DNA of 64,000 bases from NCBI GenBank assembly GCA_003166955.1, contig PMUI01000058.1, positions 24,970 through 88,969 of the forward strand, read 5' to 3'. Positions 25,575 to 33,736 of this stretch are shown one piece after another. Position numbers and translations under genes: made by a program. How positions within the stretch are numbered: the stretch's first letter is position 1; each line of letters begins with the position of its first letter. This stretch comes from Acidobacterium sp. (GTDB lineage: Bacteria > Acidobacteriota > Terriglobia > Terriglobales > Acidobacteriaceae). Below the pieces are notes generated by a model. The model saw nothing but the letters and a program-made list of their open reading frames with translations. It was not told where the DNA came from and made no database searches.

Positions 25575-26558
25575 ATGAGCGACATTGGCCTCCAAAACAG
25601 GCCTGATAATAGCGGGGAACTACCGCTGCCCGATAAATGCGATGTTTCCAGTGTGACGAGGTTAATCGATTACCGGAATAAGCGCGCCGAGTGGTTAAGG
25701 TGGTATTCGTTTCGCAAAGACGACCCGAACAGCATCGAGGGACAGATAATCGTCATGACGTTCCTTGACCTGAGCTATCGGGTTCTGGCCAGGGCTCGCG
25801 GAGACATGGCCCTTGGTCCGAATATCGCTGCCAGAAGCGGTATTCTCGCCCACATGCTCGATCAAGGTTACATCGCGAACCAGATCCTTGCGATCAGGAG
25901 ACTGCTGGATAAGGGCAAAGACGTCTTCTCGGTGCGCAGGCTGCTCGACGATATTGAGGCCAGCCGGGACGTGATCACTCGTGAGAATTATGTCGCTTAC
26001 GACGGCAAACCCTACGACCCTGAGGGGTGGAGGTCCTTGCCGCCAAGTCCACTAGGGCAGATATGGGGCATCGAAGCGCCGGAGTTTTTCGAGTTTTTTC
26101 GCTCCAGCATACGTCACGAGATGTTCGACAAGCTCTCGGGCGTCAAGCCGTCTGAGCGCCATCGCGAGGATCGAATCCGGGAACAGGTATTCGCTAAGCT
26201 GCGATCCTGGCTCACGGCGGCTAAACCGGGCAAGCTGATGACGCTTAGTAATAAATTCTTCGCGCATGCCGCAAGCATGGCCTCGCGCCAGTCGTTGACC
26301 TACTCCGGAGTTTTACTAAAAGATATTGAATCGGCTCACAGGGCGATCATTAGTGTCGAGCGCGCAATAACGGACGACATCCTCTTCATTGGCGTCGCCA
26401 GGGATGTCGTGGCAATGACGCCACTCGGCTTTTTTAAGGGCTTGGATGCTGTTTATGCTCCTTCTGAGGCTGTGGAGGAAATGCAATCTCAGTGGGATGA
26501 GCTCGAGCGTGAGCGGAACAAGTGGAAGGACGCCTACGAGACCGAGCTCTATGCATAG
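25575..26558 (+). CDS. HEPN/AbiU2-like protein, first gene of a putative toxin/defence pair
   Basis: A 327-residue, mostly alpha-helical cytoplasmic protein. Recognisable blocks are ANQILAIRRLLDKGKDVFSV at 101-120, RRLLDDI at 121-127, TRENYVAYDGKPYD at 135-148 and SNKFFAHA at 225-232. These resemble AbiU2-type HEPN proteins of abortive-infection systems, where a late RN-x3-AH-like motif is characteristic; here the Arg position is Ser225, so RNase activity is doubtful. The ATG with AGGTG upstream is chosen over a start 27 bp earlier. The last 8 bp overlap the start of the PIN-like gene. Codon use is less GC-rich than the neighbours, suggesting transfer. Family assignment is from memory and moderate; it could also be a general HEPN-like or unknown helical protein. 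Confidence 0.6.
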   Translation: MSDIGLQNRPDNSGELPLPDKCDVSSVTRLIDYRNKRAEWLRWYSFRKDDPNSIEGQIIVMTFLDLSYRVLARARGDMALGPNIAARSGILAHMLDQGYIANQILAIRRLLDKGKDVFSVRRLLDDIEASRDVITRENYVAYDGKPYDPEGWRSLPPSPLGQIWGIEAPEFFEFFRSSIRHEMFDKLSGVKPSERHREDRIREQVFAKLRSWLTAAKPGKLMTLSNKFFAHAASMASRQSLTYSGVLLKDIESAHRAIISVERAITDDILFIGVARDVVAMTPLGFFKGLDAVYAPSEAVEEMQSQWDELERERNKWKDAYETELYA

Positions 26559-27414
26559 CGTCGCGCCAGTGAAAGTGCTTGTCGACAACGGCATTGCGAG
26601 CTCTGCCAATTTTCTGGTTCCTGCCCAGAAACTACAGGAAGTCAGGTGGGGTGATCGGGTTAAGCAGCTCCCAATCGCCGGCTTTGCGCGGAAAGAAATT
26701 ACCCTCGATGCCGAACAGCAGGTCGAAATGGATGCACTTTTTACTGTCGGAAGGCTCGCGCGGAGTGGGCGCATCTCGCTGTTCACGTATGGTGAGTTAT
26801 CTGCCGAGCTGTGGAGGGGTTCTCCTCGCAGAGAACCATTGGTGAACGCATTCGGTGGGTATCGTGTCAACCAATGTCCACCAGCAATAGAAAGGACGAA
26901 ATTTCGAGGGACGATCGGATTTGACGAATGGATGTCGAAGGGGGGCAAGAAGGACAGGAAGCGGGGCCGTGAACCAAGCGATTTTGGGCAAATCCCGTTC
27001 TTCGATTGGCTCGCCTCCCTTCGAGCCGCTGAGATCGACGCGCTGATCGGCATTGCTGCGAATCTGAGGTTGACCAAATTCGAGGTGGACAGTCTGCGAG
27101 ATCTGGGCTGGTTCCAGATGCTCGCAAAGGCGCGTCCGAGTCAGGAAAACTTGCCGGATTGCTTTCATATCTGGACGGCGCGACGGAATGGGATTTCGGT
27201 GTTTCTGACTCTCGAGAAAACTCTTCCCACGGCGATCAGGCAGATCCTAAGCCGTCGGGAGAAGACTCTGGATATCGACGTTGCCGTCTTGAGGCCCGGC
27301 GGCCTCCTTCAGCTTTTGGGTGTGCAAGAGCGCGACCCGGTTCCTCTTCAGCCCGGGCGTTTCTACACTGTTGCTGAGGTCTTCGCGATCAACAGCAGGC
27401 TAGGCCGGATGTAG
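26551..27414 (+). CDS. PIN-like nuclease, second gene of a putative toxin/defence pair
   Basis: A 287-residue protein starting MHSVAPVKVLVDNG, overlapping the HEPN-like gene by 8 bp (ATGCATAG). The pattern of acidic residues fits a PIN-domain ribonuclease: Asp12 in VLVDNG, Glu82/Glu86 in FTYGELSAELW, Asp203 in PDCFHIWTARRNG, then VFLTLEKTL, which aligns with the usual FLT-x-D-K-x-L segment (the fourth acid would be Glu222 or is lost). It is about twice the size of VapC: an insert of roughly 100 residues (positions 95-195) is rich in Lys/Arg (KGGKKDRKRGREPSDF), and a C-terminal extension follows residue 230. It is probably a nuclease toxin or effector; the HEPN-like partner may be an antitoxin, sensor or second effector. 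Confidence 0.55.
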   Translation: MHSVAPVKVLVDNGIASSANFLVPAQKLQEVRWGDRVKQLPIAGFARKEITLDAEQQVEMDALFTVGRLARSGRISLFTYGELSAELWRGSPRREPLVNAFGGYRVNQCPPAIERTKFRGTIGFDEWMSKGGKKDRKRGREPSDFGQIPFFDWLASLRAAEIDALIGIAANLRLTKFEVDSLRDLGWFQMLAKARPSQENLPDCFHIWTARRNGISVFLTLEKTLPTAIRQILSRREKTLDIDVAVLRPGGLLQLLGVQERDPVPLQPGRFYTVAEVFAINSRLGRM

Positions 27415-27481
27415 GCCTTCCCGTGGCTTCCGAATCCTACGCTTCTGGCGTACAGTCGAGCTGGCGGGCGGAGGAGATAGG

Positions 27482-27805
27482 ATGACGAAACGGAAGGTGT
27501 TCGACGAGATGATGGAAGGGGTTCGGGCGATGGGGGCGCATGGGGAGGGAAAGATTACGCTGCGCAGCTTCCGCCACGAACCGGCTCCGCTGCCTGCGCT
27601 CGACTCGGCGTTCATTCGGGAGACGCGGGAGCAGTTGGGCTGTTCGCGGGCGGTTTTTGCGCGCCGGCTGCGCATCAACGAGCGCACGCTGGAGAAGTGG
27701 GAGCAGGGGCGGGCGAAACCGAATCCGCAGGCAGTTGCGCTGTTGCTGCTGGTTCGGTCTTACCCGGACACGCTGCAGCGGTTGGAGAAGGTTGTGAGGC
27801 CCTGA
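27482..27805 (+). CDS. Solitary NadS/HigA-like HTH antitoxin
   Basis: A 107-residue protein. The N-terminal part TKRKVFDEMMEGVRAMGAH and the C-terminal XRE-type helix-turn-helix (FIRETREQLGCSRAVFARRL, RINERTLEKWEQGRAKPNPQ) match NadS-type antitoxins, which usually follow a RelE-like toxin gene and repress their own operon. No RelE-like toxin precedes it: the 67 bp between it and the PIN-like gene hold only a ribosome site (GGAGGAG before ATG). It may be an orphan, or it may regulate the HEPN-PIN genes; the second idea is inference from position. Confidence 0.8.
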   Translation: MTKRKVFDEMMEGVRAMGAHGEGKITLRSFRHEPAPLPALDSAFIRETREQLGCSRAVFARRLRINERTLEKWEQGRAKPNPQAVALLLLVRSYPDTLQRLEKVVRP

Positions 27806-28368
27806 TTCGAGTGAGAACCGGCAGACGAAATGCAGGTCCATTCGACTCGCGTCTGAATTGATTGTTGCGCCCAAAAGCGGGCGCAACGTATTTGGCGGCT
27901 TCGCTCAGGATGACGGAGTATCTTCTTACCGCAAGATTTGCGGGAGTTCCAGCGGGCTGCGGCCGTGTGTGAGGCGTTCCTTCTCCATCGCTCGCAAGGC
28001 GAAGGCTCGCATGAGAAGCGCCGCTGCCACAAATCCCGTAATGCCGATGGTCAGATTGATCATGGTCTACGCCTTTCGAAGGTATTTTAGCCGCTCGTGA
28101 AGAATTCGTTCACCGCTTGAGATTTTGTCGGTCGCGTTGCGCCCGAGTCCCCTCCGCCCGAGATTTGAGGCCAATCGAGGGCGCGTTGGCTACGGGGGGT
28201 CCATTCGACTCCGCGCCGGGAGGCAGCGTTCACCGCTGGAAGGGTCCTCGGCGGCGCTCCGCTCAGGATGACAGTCGTTGGTTAGGAGAAAAAGCGGCCG
28301 ATGAGGCTCATCGCTATCAGCTAACCGCTAACCGCTGACTGCTGACTGCCGGCCGCTGGCCGCTGCTC
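27806..28368. other. 563-bp gene-free region with dispersed repeat fragments
   Basis: No gene is supported. Two imperfect copies of a compound repeat are present: GGTCCATTCGACTC at 27835 and 28198, each followed 50-60 bp later by GGCGGC-n-CGCTCAGGATGAC (27895-27914 and 28250-28272). A hairpin TTGCGCCC-loop-GGGCGCAA at 27865-27886 might act as a weak terminator. The right end is a heptad array. Confidence 0.6.
28321..28365. repeat. Degenerate 7-nt tandem array (6 units)
   Basis: CTAACCG, CTAACCG, CTGACTG, CTGACTG, CCGGCCG, CTGGCCG and a partial unit lie just 3' of the MFS gene stop (minus strand). Confidence 0.75.
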
Positions 28369-29697
28369 TCAGTCGATTCCGAGCTTGTGCTGCAGCTGCT
28401 CGAGGCTCACGCCTTTCGTTTCCGGATACGCCAGCAGCACGACGATGAACTGCAGCACCATCATTGCCGAGAAAAACGCAAACGGCGCTGCGGTGGAGTG
28501 CTTCGCGACCCAGGGAAATAGCCCTGAAATCAGTGCATTCATGATCCAGTGCGACGAACTGCCCAGGCTCTGCCCCTTCGAGCGAACCCGCGTCGGGAAG
28601 ACCTCGCTGATGTACACCCAGATGACCGCGCCCTGCGAGATGGAGAAGAAGAAGATGAAGCCCACCAGCAGCCAAAGCAGATCGGCCTGGTGGCTGTGCG
28701 CGTGGAAAATGGCCGCGACGCCCGCCAGGCAAATCGCCGTCCCGACGGAGCCGATCAGCAGCAGCGACTTGCGGCCCAGCTTGTCGATCACCGACATCGC
28801 CAGCAGCGTTGCGCAAAAATTCATCGCGCCCAGCAGCACCGCCTGCTTCGAGCCCGACAATCCGCTGAAGCCGCCGAAGGCGAAGATGTCGTTCGCGTAG
28901 TAGAGAATCGCGTTGATGCCGGCAAGCTGGTTGAACATCCCGATCGAGATGGCGAGAAAAATCGGCAGCCGGTATTTGCGCTGGAAGAGCGGCTCGGTCT
29001 GGCCTGCACGCTCGAGGTGAATCGAGTCGACGATCTCCTTCAGCTCGGCCTCGCTGTTCGGCGTGCCCATCCTTACGAGCACTTGCCGCGCTTCGTCGAT
29101 GCGGTTCTGCGTGACCAGCCAGCGCGAGCTGCGCGGAATGCCGAATAGGAAGAGCGCAAACAGGATCGCAGGGATGGTCGCGACGCCGAACTGCCAGCGC
29201 CAGGCGTCGCCGCCATCGATGAGCCGAGCGACCGCGTAGTTCGACGCGTAGGCCAGCAGAATGCCCGCAACAATATTGATCTGGAAGAGCCCGACGAGGC
29301 GGCCGCGCAGGCGTGCCGGGGCGAGTTCAGCAAGATACACCGGCCCCAGCACCGAAGAGCCGCCGATGCCGAGGCCGCCGATCAGCCGGAAACAGAGCAG
29401 GGAAGGCCAGTTCCAGGCCAGCGCGCAGCCTGCCGCCGAAATTACATAAAGGATCGCCATGATCCGCAGCGCCTCGCGCCCGCCGATCTTCTGCCCCAGC
29501 GGCCCGGCGCCAATCGCGCCGATCACCGTGCCCCAGAGCGCGATCGAAACCGTGAGCCCGAGCGCGCCGGCGCTGAGGTGAAAGACCTCGGTCAGCTGAT
29601 GCGTGGTTCCGGCGATCACCGCCGTGTCGAAGCCGAAGAGCAGCCCGCCCAGCGCGCCCACCAGGGTGCTGCGGAGCAGAAGGGGATTGAGTCTCAT
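28369..29697 (-). CDS. MFS sugar porter
   Basis: A 442-residue, 12-helix inner-membrane transporter of the major facilitator sugar-porter family. Sugar-porter signatures are seen: FGFDTAVIAGT in helix 1, LAELAPARLRGRLVGLFQIN between helices 4 and 5, ISEVFPTRVRSKGQSLGS between helices 10 and 11, and the terminal PETKGVSLEQL. It would import a hexose or pentose with protons. The ATG at 29697 gives helix 1 directly; earlier starts add non-homologous sequence. It is monocistronic, followed by a heptad array. Confidence 0.9.
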   Translation of the reverse strand: MRLNPLLLRSTLVGALGGLLFGFDTAVIAGTTHQLTEVFHLSAGALGLTVSIALWGTVIGAIGAGPLGQKIGGREALRIMAILYVISAAGCALAWNWPSLLCFRLIGGLGIGGSSVLGPVYLAELAPARLRGRLVGLFQINIVAGILLAYASNYAVARLIDGGDAWRWQFGVATIPAILFALFLFGIPRSSRWLVTQNRIDEARQVLVRMGTPNSEAELKEIVDSIHLERAGQTEPLFQRKYRLPIFLAISIGMFNQLAGINAILYYANDIFAFGGFSGLSGSKQAVLLGAMNFCATLLAMSVIDKLGRKSLLLIGSVGTAICLAGVAAIFHAHSHQADLLWLLVGFIFFFSISQGAVIWVYISEVFPTRVRSKGQSLGSSSHWIMNALISGLFPWVAKHSTAAPFAFFSAMMVLQFIVVLLAYPETKGVSLEQLQHKLGID

Positions 29698-29824
29698 GGT
29701 GTCCTTCGAGCCTGACTTGGAAGATGCCTGGTTCGCAAAGTGCCAAGGATAGCACCGCGAGAAGAAGTGCGATTTACGCACGGCTTCACGCCGTTCTTGC
29801 TCGCCGGATTTCTGGTTGTCGGGT

Positions 29825-30304
29825 CTACGCTGCGGGAACGGTCCCGGAGGTCGGCTCATCGACCACGTCCCTGGCCGCGTGTTCTGCCTCGTCCATGTGG
29901 ATCGGCGCGACGCGAGTGGTCGTGTTCTGCAGCCGCAGCAGGAGCTGCATCGGATGCAGCGGCTTATCGAGCAGCTCGAAGTCGTAGCCGCGGCGGCGCG
30001 CGTCGCAGAGCAAATTCAGCGCGCTCGATTGCCCAGAGAAAAGAAGGATGCGGCAGCCGAGCCCAGCGCAGCGCAGCGACACCGCCAGATCCACGCCGGT
30101 CAGGTCCGGCATCATCACGTCGCTCAGCAGAATGTCCGGCGGCTGATCCATCGCGCGCACCAGCGCCCGGTTGGGGTTGTGGAAAGCCTGAGCGCGGAAG
30201 CCGTTCCTCGCGAGAATCGCCGCGAGGGTCTCAGCGATGATCCACTCGTCGTCAACGACGTAAATACGCGGGCTGTCGGACTCGTTTGAAACTGCCTGTG
30301 CCAC
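29825..30304 (-). CDS. Single-domain response regulator
   Basis: A 159-residue receiver protein: acidic pair in IYVVDDEWIIAE, phospho-acceptor Asp in ILLSDVMMPDLTGVDLA, Ser in ILLFSGQSS, Lys in FELLDKPLHPMQLL. No output domain follows the receiver; residues 128-159 are a short Ala/Asp/Glu-rich tail. It starts at GTG and probably acts by protein contact. No kinase is adjacent, so its partner is unknown. Confidence 0.88.
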   Translation of the reverse strand: MAQAVSNESDSPRIYVVDDEWIIAETLAAILARNGFRAQAFHNPNRALVRAMDQPPDILLSDVMMPDLTGVDLAVSLRCAGLGCRILLFSGQSSALNLLCDARRRGYDFELLDKPLHPMQLLLRLQNTTTRVAPIHMDEAEHAARDVVDEPTSGTVPAA

Positions 30305-30629
30305 CGGTGACCCCTGGCCAATCAGAGATGGAACTGAAACAGCGACGTCGCGGGCCTTGAAAATCGACTACCGGGGGAAGGGGAGCAGGAATACAGATCG
30401 ATTACGATGCAGCCCACCCATTCCCTGGTTGCACAACTGCACGAGCCGGTGAGCGATCGGTAAGGACCAGCCGTTTTCGGAGCGTATTGGCCGGCTTCGG
30501 AAAGCCCTTCCCATCCCGCCGTGGGCTTGCTAAACTATGGTTTAAGGGATCGTGCGGTTACGATCCCTTTTTCATTGTTGCCTGTTTTTGTTTGTACCAC
30601 GATTTCCGGGACTTCGGTAACAGACTCCA
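30305..30629. other. Gene-free region ending in a strong terminator; possible small RNA
   Basis: No coding frame is convincing. A GC-rich stretch contains CTAAAC-TATG-GTTTAAG and then a perfect terminator at 30544-30572 on the plus strand, although no plus-strand gene lies upstream. An untranslated transcript starting somewhere after about 30400 would explain the terminator. Confidence 0.4.
30544..30572 (+). terminator. Rho-independent terminator without an upstream gene
   Basis: AAGGGATCGT (30544-30553), a 6-nt loop GCGGTT and ACGATCCCTT (30560-30569), followed by TTTC. The stem is perfect at 10 bp. The response-regulator gene to the left points away, so it cannot be the terminated gene. 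Confidence 0.8.
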
Positions 30630-30812
30630 ATGGGGGATGCTATTACGACAGTTTCGAATCGGCCCGTCCCGAAACCGGAACATGTTTTCGAATTCGTTAA
30701 CATCGTCAAGTGGTGCATTTTCAAAGCTCAGGAGGAAGCCAGACAAAACGATGTGCACCGACTACTCGACATTCAATTACCTGAGTACTTGGTCCCCCGA
30801 AGGGTAGATTGA
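30630..30812 (+). CDS. Possible 60-residue small protein
   Basis: The frame MGDAITTVSNRPVPKP continues into an amphipathic, protein-like segment (FEFVNIVKWCIFKAQEEARQ) and ends LPEYLVPRRVD. The composition is more natural than the other frames here and the stretch is AT-richer. The ribosome site is weak. No family is recognised; it may be a small unannotated gene or chance. Confidence 0.35.
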   Translation: MGDAITTVSNRPVPKPEHVFEFVNIVKWCIFKAQEEARQNDVHRLLDIQLPEYLVPRRVD

Positions 30813-30890
30813 CCGCTCATCGGGCTGCTGTTACTTTTCAAGCCATAACAAAGCAGCATTGATTTTCTTCCTTGGCTTCAAGAGATCGAT

Positions 30891-31883
30891 TTGAGGGGTT
30901 ACTCCGGGAACATCCGGAAAAAGAACTTGCGCACACGTTATTACATCATTTTCGTTGCACGTGAGAAAGACGGGCCTCTCCGCAAGATCCCTGTCCCCCT
31001 GCACTACGCCGGCGTGTTCGTGGCCGCGGCCGTGGTGGGCGCATTCACTATCACCGGCATGGCCGGCGCGTACTCCCGCATGCTGCTCAAGACGGCCAGC
31101 TTCAATCAGGTGCGCCAGCAGCAGGAAGCACTGCGCAAGGACTACAGCCAGCTGCAGCGTGTAGAGCACGAAAAGGATATGCAGGCCGCCTCGCTGGGTT
31201 CGCTCGCCAGCGAAGTGAGCGCGCTGTACGGTCTGCGCCAAAACCGCCAATCGAAGAGCGCCGCGACGCCGGTGGCTCCCGGCAGCGCCGACAGCTCCGC
31301 GCCGTTCACCGAACAGGCCTACGCGCAGTCGCTCGATCAACTCGCCTCGCTGCGCAGCACCGCGCTTTCCGGCCGCGTTCGTTCCTTCGATCTGGGCGTC
31401 GCCTCGGCGGTGCTCACCGATTGGGTCAATCTGGCCGGCTCGCCCTCGCTGTGGCCGGTTCTTGGACGAATCACCAGCTCGTTTGGCGAACGCGAGGATC
31501 CCTTTAACGGAGAGGGCGCTTTCCACTCCGGCATCGACATCTCTGCTGAGTTCGGCGAAGCCGTCCGGGCTACCGCCGATGGCGTGGTCGAGGTCGCCTC
31601 GATGGCCAGCGGCTATGGCCGCGAGGTCGTCGTCAACCACGGCAACGGCATTCAGACCCTCTACGGCCACCTCTCCGGCTTCGCTGTTACGTCAGGCCAG
31701 CAGGTGAGCCGCGGTCAGGTTATCGGCTACGTGGGCATGAGCGGCCGCACCACGGGCCCGCACCTGCATTACGAAGTGCGCATCCACAGCACGCCGGTCA
31801 ACCCCTACCGCTATCTGCGCGAGACCATCCAGCAGCTTGCCACCGCGGATGCTGACGCGGGCCTGGGCAAGGGCGGCAAATAG
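30891..31883 (+). CDS. M23 family (LytM-type) metallopeptidase, membrane-anchored
   Basis: A 330-residue protein with a short cytoplasmic N-terminus, one transmembrane helix (HYAGVFVAAAVVGAFTITGM, about residues 38-58), a coiled-coil stretch (about 65-110) and a C-terminal LytM/Peptidase_M23 domain. Zinc ligands are present: His212 and Asp216 in HSGIDIS, and His293 in HLHYEV, with His291 as the catalytic partner, plus YGHLSGF. It would cleave peptidoglycan peptides in the periplasm or act in divisome/cell-wall control. The start is TTG (30891) or a later TTG at 30927; no ATG is available. Confidence 0.88.
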   Translation: MRGYSGNIRKKNLRTRYYIIFVAREKDGPLRKIPVPLHYAGVFVAAAVVGAFTITGMAGAYSRMLLKTASFNQVRQQQEALRKDYSQLQRVEHEKDMQAASLGSLASEVSALYGLRQNRQSKSAATPVAPGSADSSAPFTEQAYAQSLDQLASLRSTALSGRVRSFDLGVASAVLTDWVNLAGSPSLWPVLGRITSSFGEREDPFNGEGAFHSGIDISAEFGEAVRATADGVVEVASMASGYGREVVVNHGNGIQTLYGHLSGFAVTSGQQVSRGQVIGYVGMSGRTTGPHLHYEVRIHSTPVNPYRYLRETIQQLATADADAGLGKGGK

Positions 31884-31907
31884 CCCGCCGTACCCGTCGT
31901 CCTCACG

Positions 31908-33227
31908 CTACTTCCTGAAAGGCTGCTGATCCGTAATCTTCGGCCGCTCTCCCGACTGCGCCTGCAGTTCCTTCGCCGTCGCCTGCACTTCCCGGAAAAA
32001 CCGCAGAAAATTCCCGCCCAGAATCTTCCGGCAATCCTCCGCTGAATACCCGCGCTTCACCAGCTCCGCCGTGATCTTCGGCAGATCCGCCGCCGAGTCG
32101 ATCCCCTCCGGCGACGACGGAATCCCATCGAAATCCGATCCCAGCCCCACATGATCGATCCCTGCTACTTTGGCCACGTGATCGATGTGGTCGATCAGCA
32201 GGCTCAGCGGCGGCCGCGGAATCTTCGCCGCCCACTGTTTGTCCATCGCGTCGATCATCCCGTAGCTGACGGTCTTGCCGTCGGCCTTCCACTGCGCGAT
32301 CTGCGCCTGCTCCGCCGCCTGCCGCTCGGCCGCCTGCGCATTCCACGCATTCCGCCACGCGTCGCTGATGAATCCCGAGTAGAAATTCACCATTACCACG
32401 CCGCCCCTGCTGTTCGGCCCACCGCTCCGCGCCACTGCCCGCAGCATGTCGTCCGTCATGTTGCGCGGCGCGCTGGCCAGTGCCCGCGCCGACGAGTGCG
32501 ATGCGAACACCGGGGCCCGCGACGTGATCACCGCACGATAAAACGTCTTGTCCGAAACATGCGAGATGTCCACCATCATCCCCAGCCGGTTCATCTCGTA
32601 CACCACATCCTTGCCAAAATCCGTCAGCCCATCCTGCGTGTGTTTCACCTTCTCGTCGTCGATGTCGCCCGAAGAATCCGCCCAGTCATTCGAGTTCGAC
32701 CACGTCAGCGTCATGTATCGCACGCCCAGCCTGTAGTAGTCGCGCAACAGCCCCAGCGAATCTTCAATGGAGTGGCCGCCCTCGATCCCCATCAGCGCCG
32801 CGAATTTCCCTTCATGCCGCGCCCGCTCGATATCCTCGGGGGAGTAGGCCATCATCATCTTGTCCGGATGCTTCCGGGCCTGCTCCAGCACCGTGTCGAT
32901 CAGCTCCAGCGTCCGCCGCGCGTAGTGCCCCTCATACAGCTTCGGCTCCACCCAGATCGAGAAAAACTCCGCCCCCAGGTTCCCCTGTTTCGCCGATGTA
33001 AAGTTCAGATACCCGCCATTGAGCGGCTCCGTCAGATCGTAATGATCGTCCAGCATTCGCTGCGGCGTGTCGGCATGGGTGTCAATCACGATGGCCGACC
33101 GATGTACGGCGGCCGGTGTTTGCGACGAGGATGGATGGGTCACAGGCTTCTGGCTGGGCTGGGAAGTGGATTGAGCAAGAATGGGCAAGGTCAAAACGAG
33201 AATCGCAAACAGCCGCAGGGTCTTCAT
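31908..33227 (-). CDS. Exported membrane dipeptidase (M19 family)
   Basis: A 439-residue zinc dipeptidase with signal peptide KTLRLFAILVLTLPILAQS. M19 (renal dipeptidase-like) metal motifs are visible: H-x-D in VIDTHADTPQRML, the bridging Glu in GIEGGHSIEDSLG, His in MMVDISHVSDKTF and FASHSSARAL, and the Asp of HVGLGSDFDGI. It hydrolyses dipeptides including those with a D-residue at the C-terminus, probably in the periplasm. It is convergent with the M23 peptidase (24-bp gap), so both may act on cell-wall peptides or nutrition; that link is inference. Confidence 0.92.
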   Translation of the reverse strand: MKTLRLFAILVLTLPILAQSTSQPSQKPVTHPSSSQTPAAVHRSAIVIDTHADTPQRMLDDHYDLTEPLNGGYLNFTSAKQGNLGAEFFSIWVEPKLYEGHYARRTLELIDTVLEQARKHPDKMMMAYSPEDIERARHEGKFAALMGIEGGHSIEDSLGLLRDYYRLGVRYMTLTWSNSNDWADSSGDIDDEKVKHTQDGLTDFGKDVVYEMNRLGMMVDISHVSDKTFYRAVITSRAPVFASHSSARALASAPRNMTDDMLRAVARSGGPNSRGGVVMVNFYSGFISDAWRNAWNAQAAERQAAEQAQIAQWKADGKTVSYGMIDAMDKQWAAKIPRPPLSLLIDHIDHVAKVAGIDHVGLGSDFDGIPSSPEGIDSAADLPKITAELVKRGYSAEDCRKILGGNFLRFFREVQATAKELQAQSGERPKITDQQPFRK

Positions 33228-33322
33228 GGCTGGATTATCCAGTAAAGGGATTGTAGCAACCAGATTTCAAGGGGAAGCCTCCGGAGGCGGTACGGCGAAA
33301 CAGTAGTAGCATCGAAGACGCC

Positions 33323-33736
33323 ATGAAGAAAACCGGTACTATCACGGTCATCCGTGCGCCAGGCGATCCCTTTCCGGAGACCAAAACCGATTGGGCCAAA
33401 GTTGCCGCTCTCACTGACGAACAGATTCACGAAGCCGCGCTTGCCGATCCCGACGCGCAGCCTCTGCCCCGCGACATGCGTGGCCTCACCAGGATCCCCA
33501 ACGTAAAAAAGCTGCGCGAGACACTCGGGATGACCCAGGAGGAGTTCGCTGCCACCTACCGGATCCCGATCGGCACATTGCGCGATTGGGAGCAGCGGCG
33601 CAAATTCCCCGATGCTCCCGCACGCGCGTATCTATTGGTCATCGAGGGAAATCCGCAAGGCGTGGCGGCGCTGCTGGAAGCAAGCCCCCTGGCGAGAGCC
33701 ACCTGGCTTACTTCTCTCCGAACTCCCACCCCGTAA
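33323..33736 (+). CDS. Orphan HTH antitoxin-like protein
   Basis: A 137-residue protein. The N-terminal part ([28 protein letters not shown]) resembles BrnA-like antitoxin tails, and residues about 55-110 are an XRE helix-turn-helix ([40 protein letters not shown]). Such proteins normally follow a BrnT- or RelE-like toxin; none is next to it (upstream is the divergent dipeptidase 95 bp away). Its last 29 bp run antisense to the 3' end of sdhB. Confidence 0.78.
   Translation: MKKTGTITVIRAPGDPFPETKTDWAKVAALTDEQIHEAALADPDAQPLPRDMRGLTRIPNVKKLRETLGMTQEEFAATYRIPIGTLRDWEQRRKFPDAPARAYLLVIEGNPQGVAALLEASPLARATWLTSLRTPTP

Noticed and set aside
25348..25578. 76-codon plus-strand frame whose stop overlaps the HEPN-like start (ATGA)
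   Set aside because: Begins at TTG in the promoter-like region, low-information composition, no ribosome site; the overlap is probably chance, though it could be retested if homologues conserve it.
24698..28368. Search for a transposase, integrase or insertion sequence ends around the HEPN-PIN islet
   Set aside because: No such gene or terminal inverted repeats with target duplication were seen; the islet is called from composition and repeats only.
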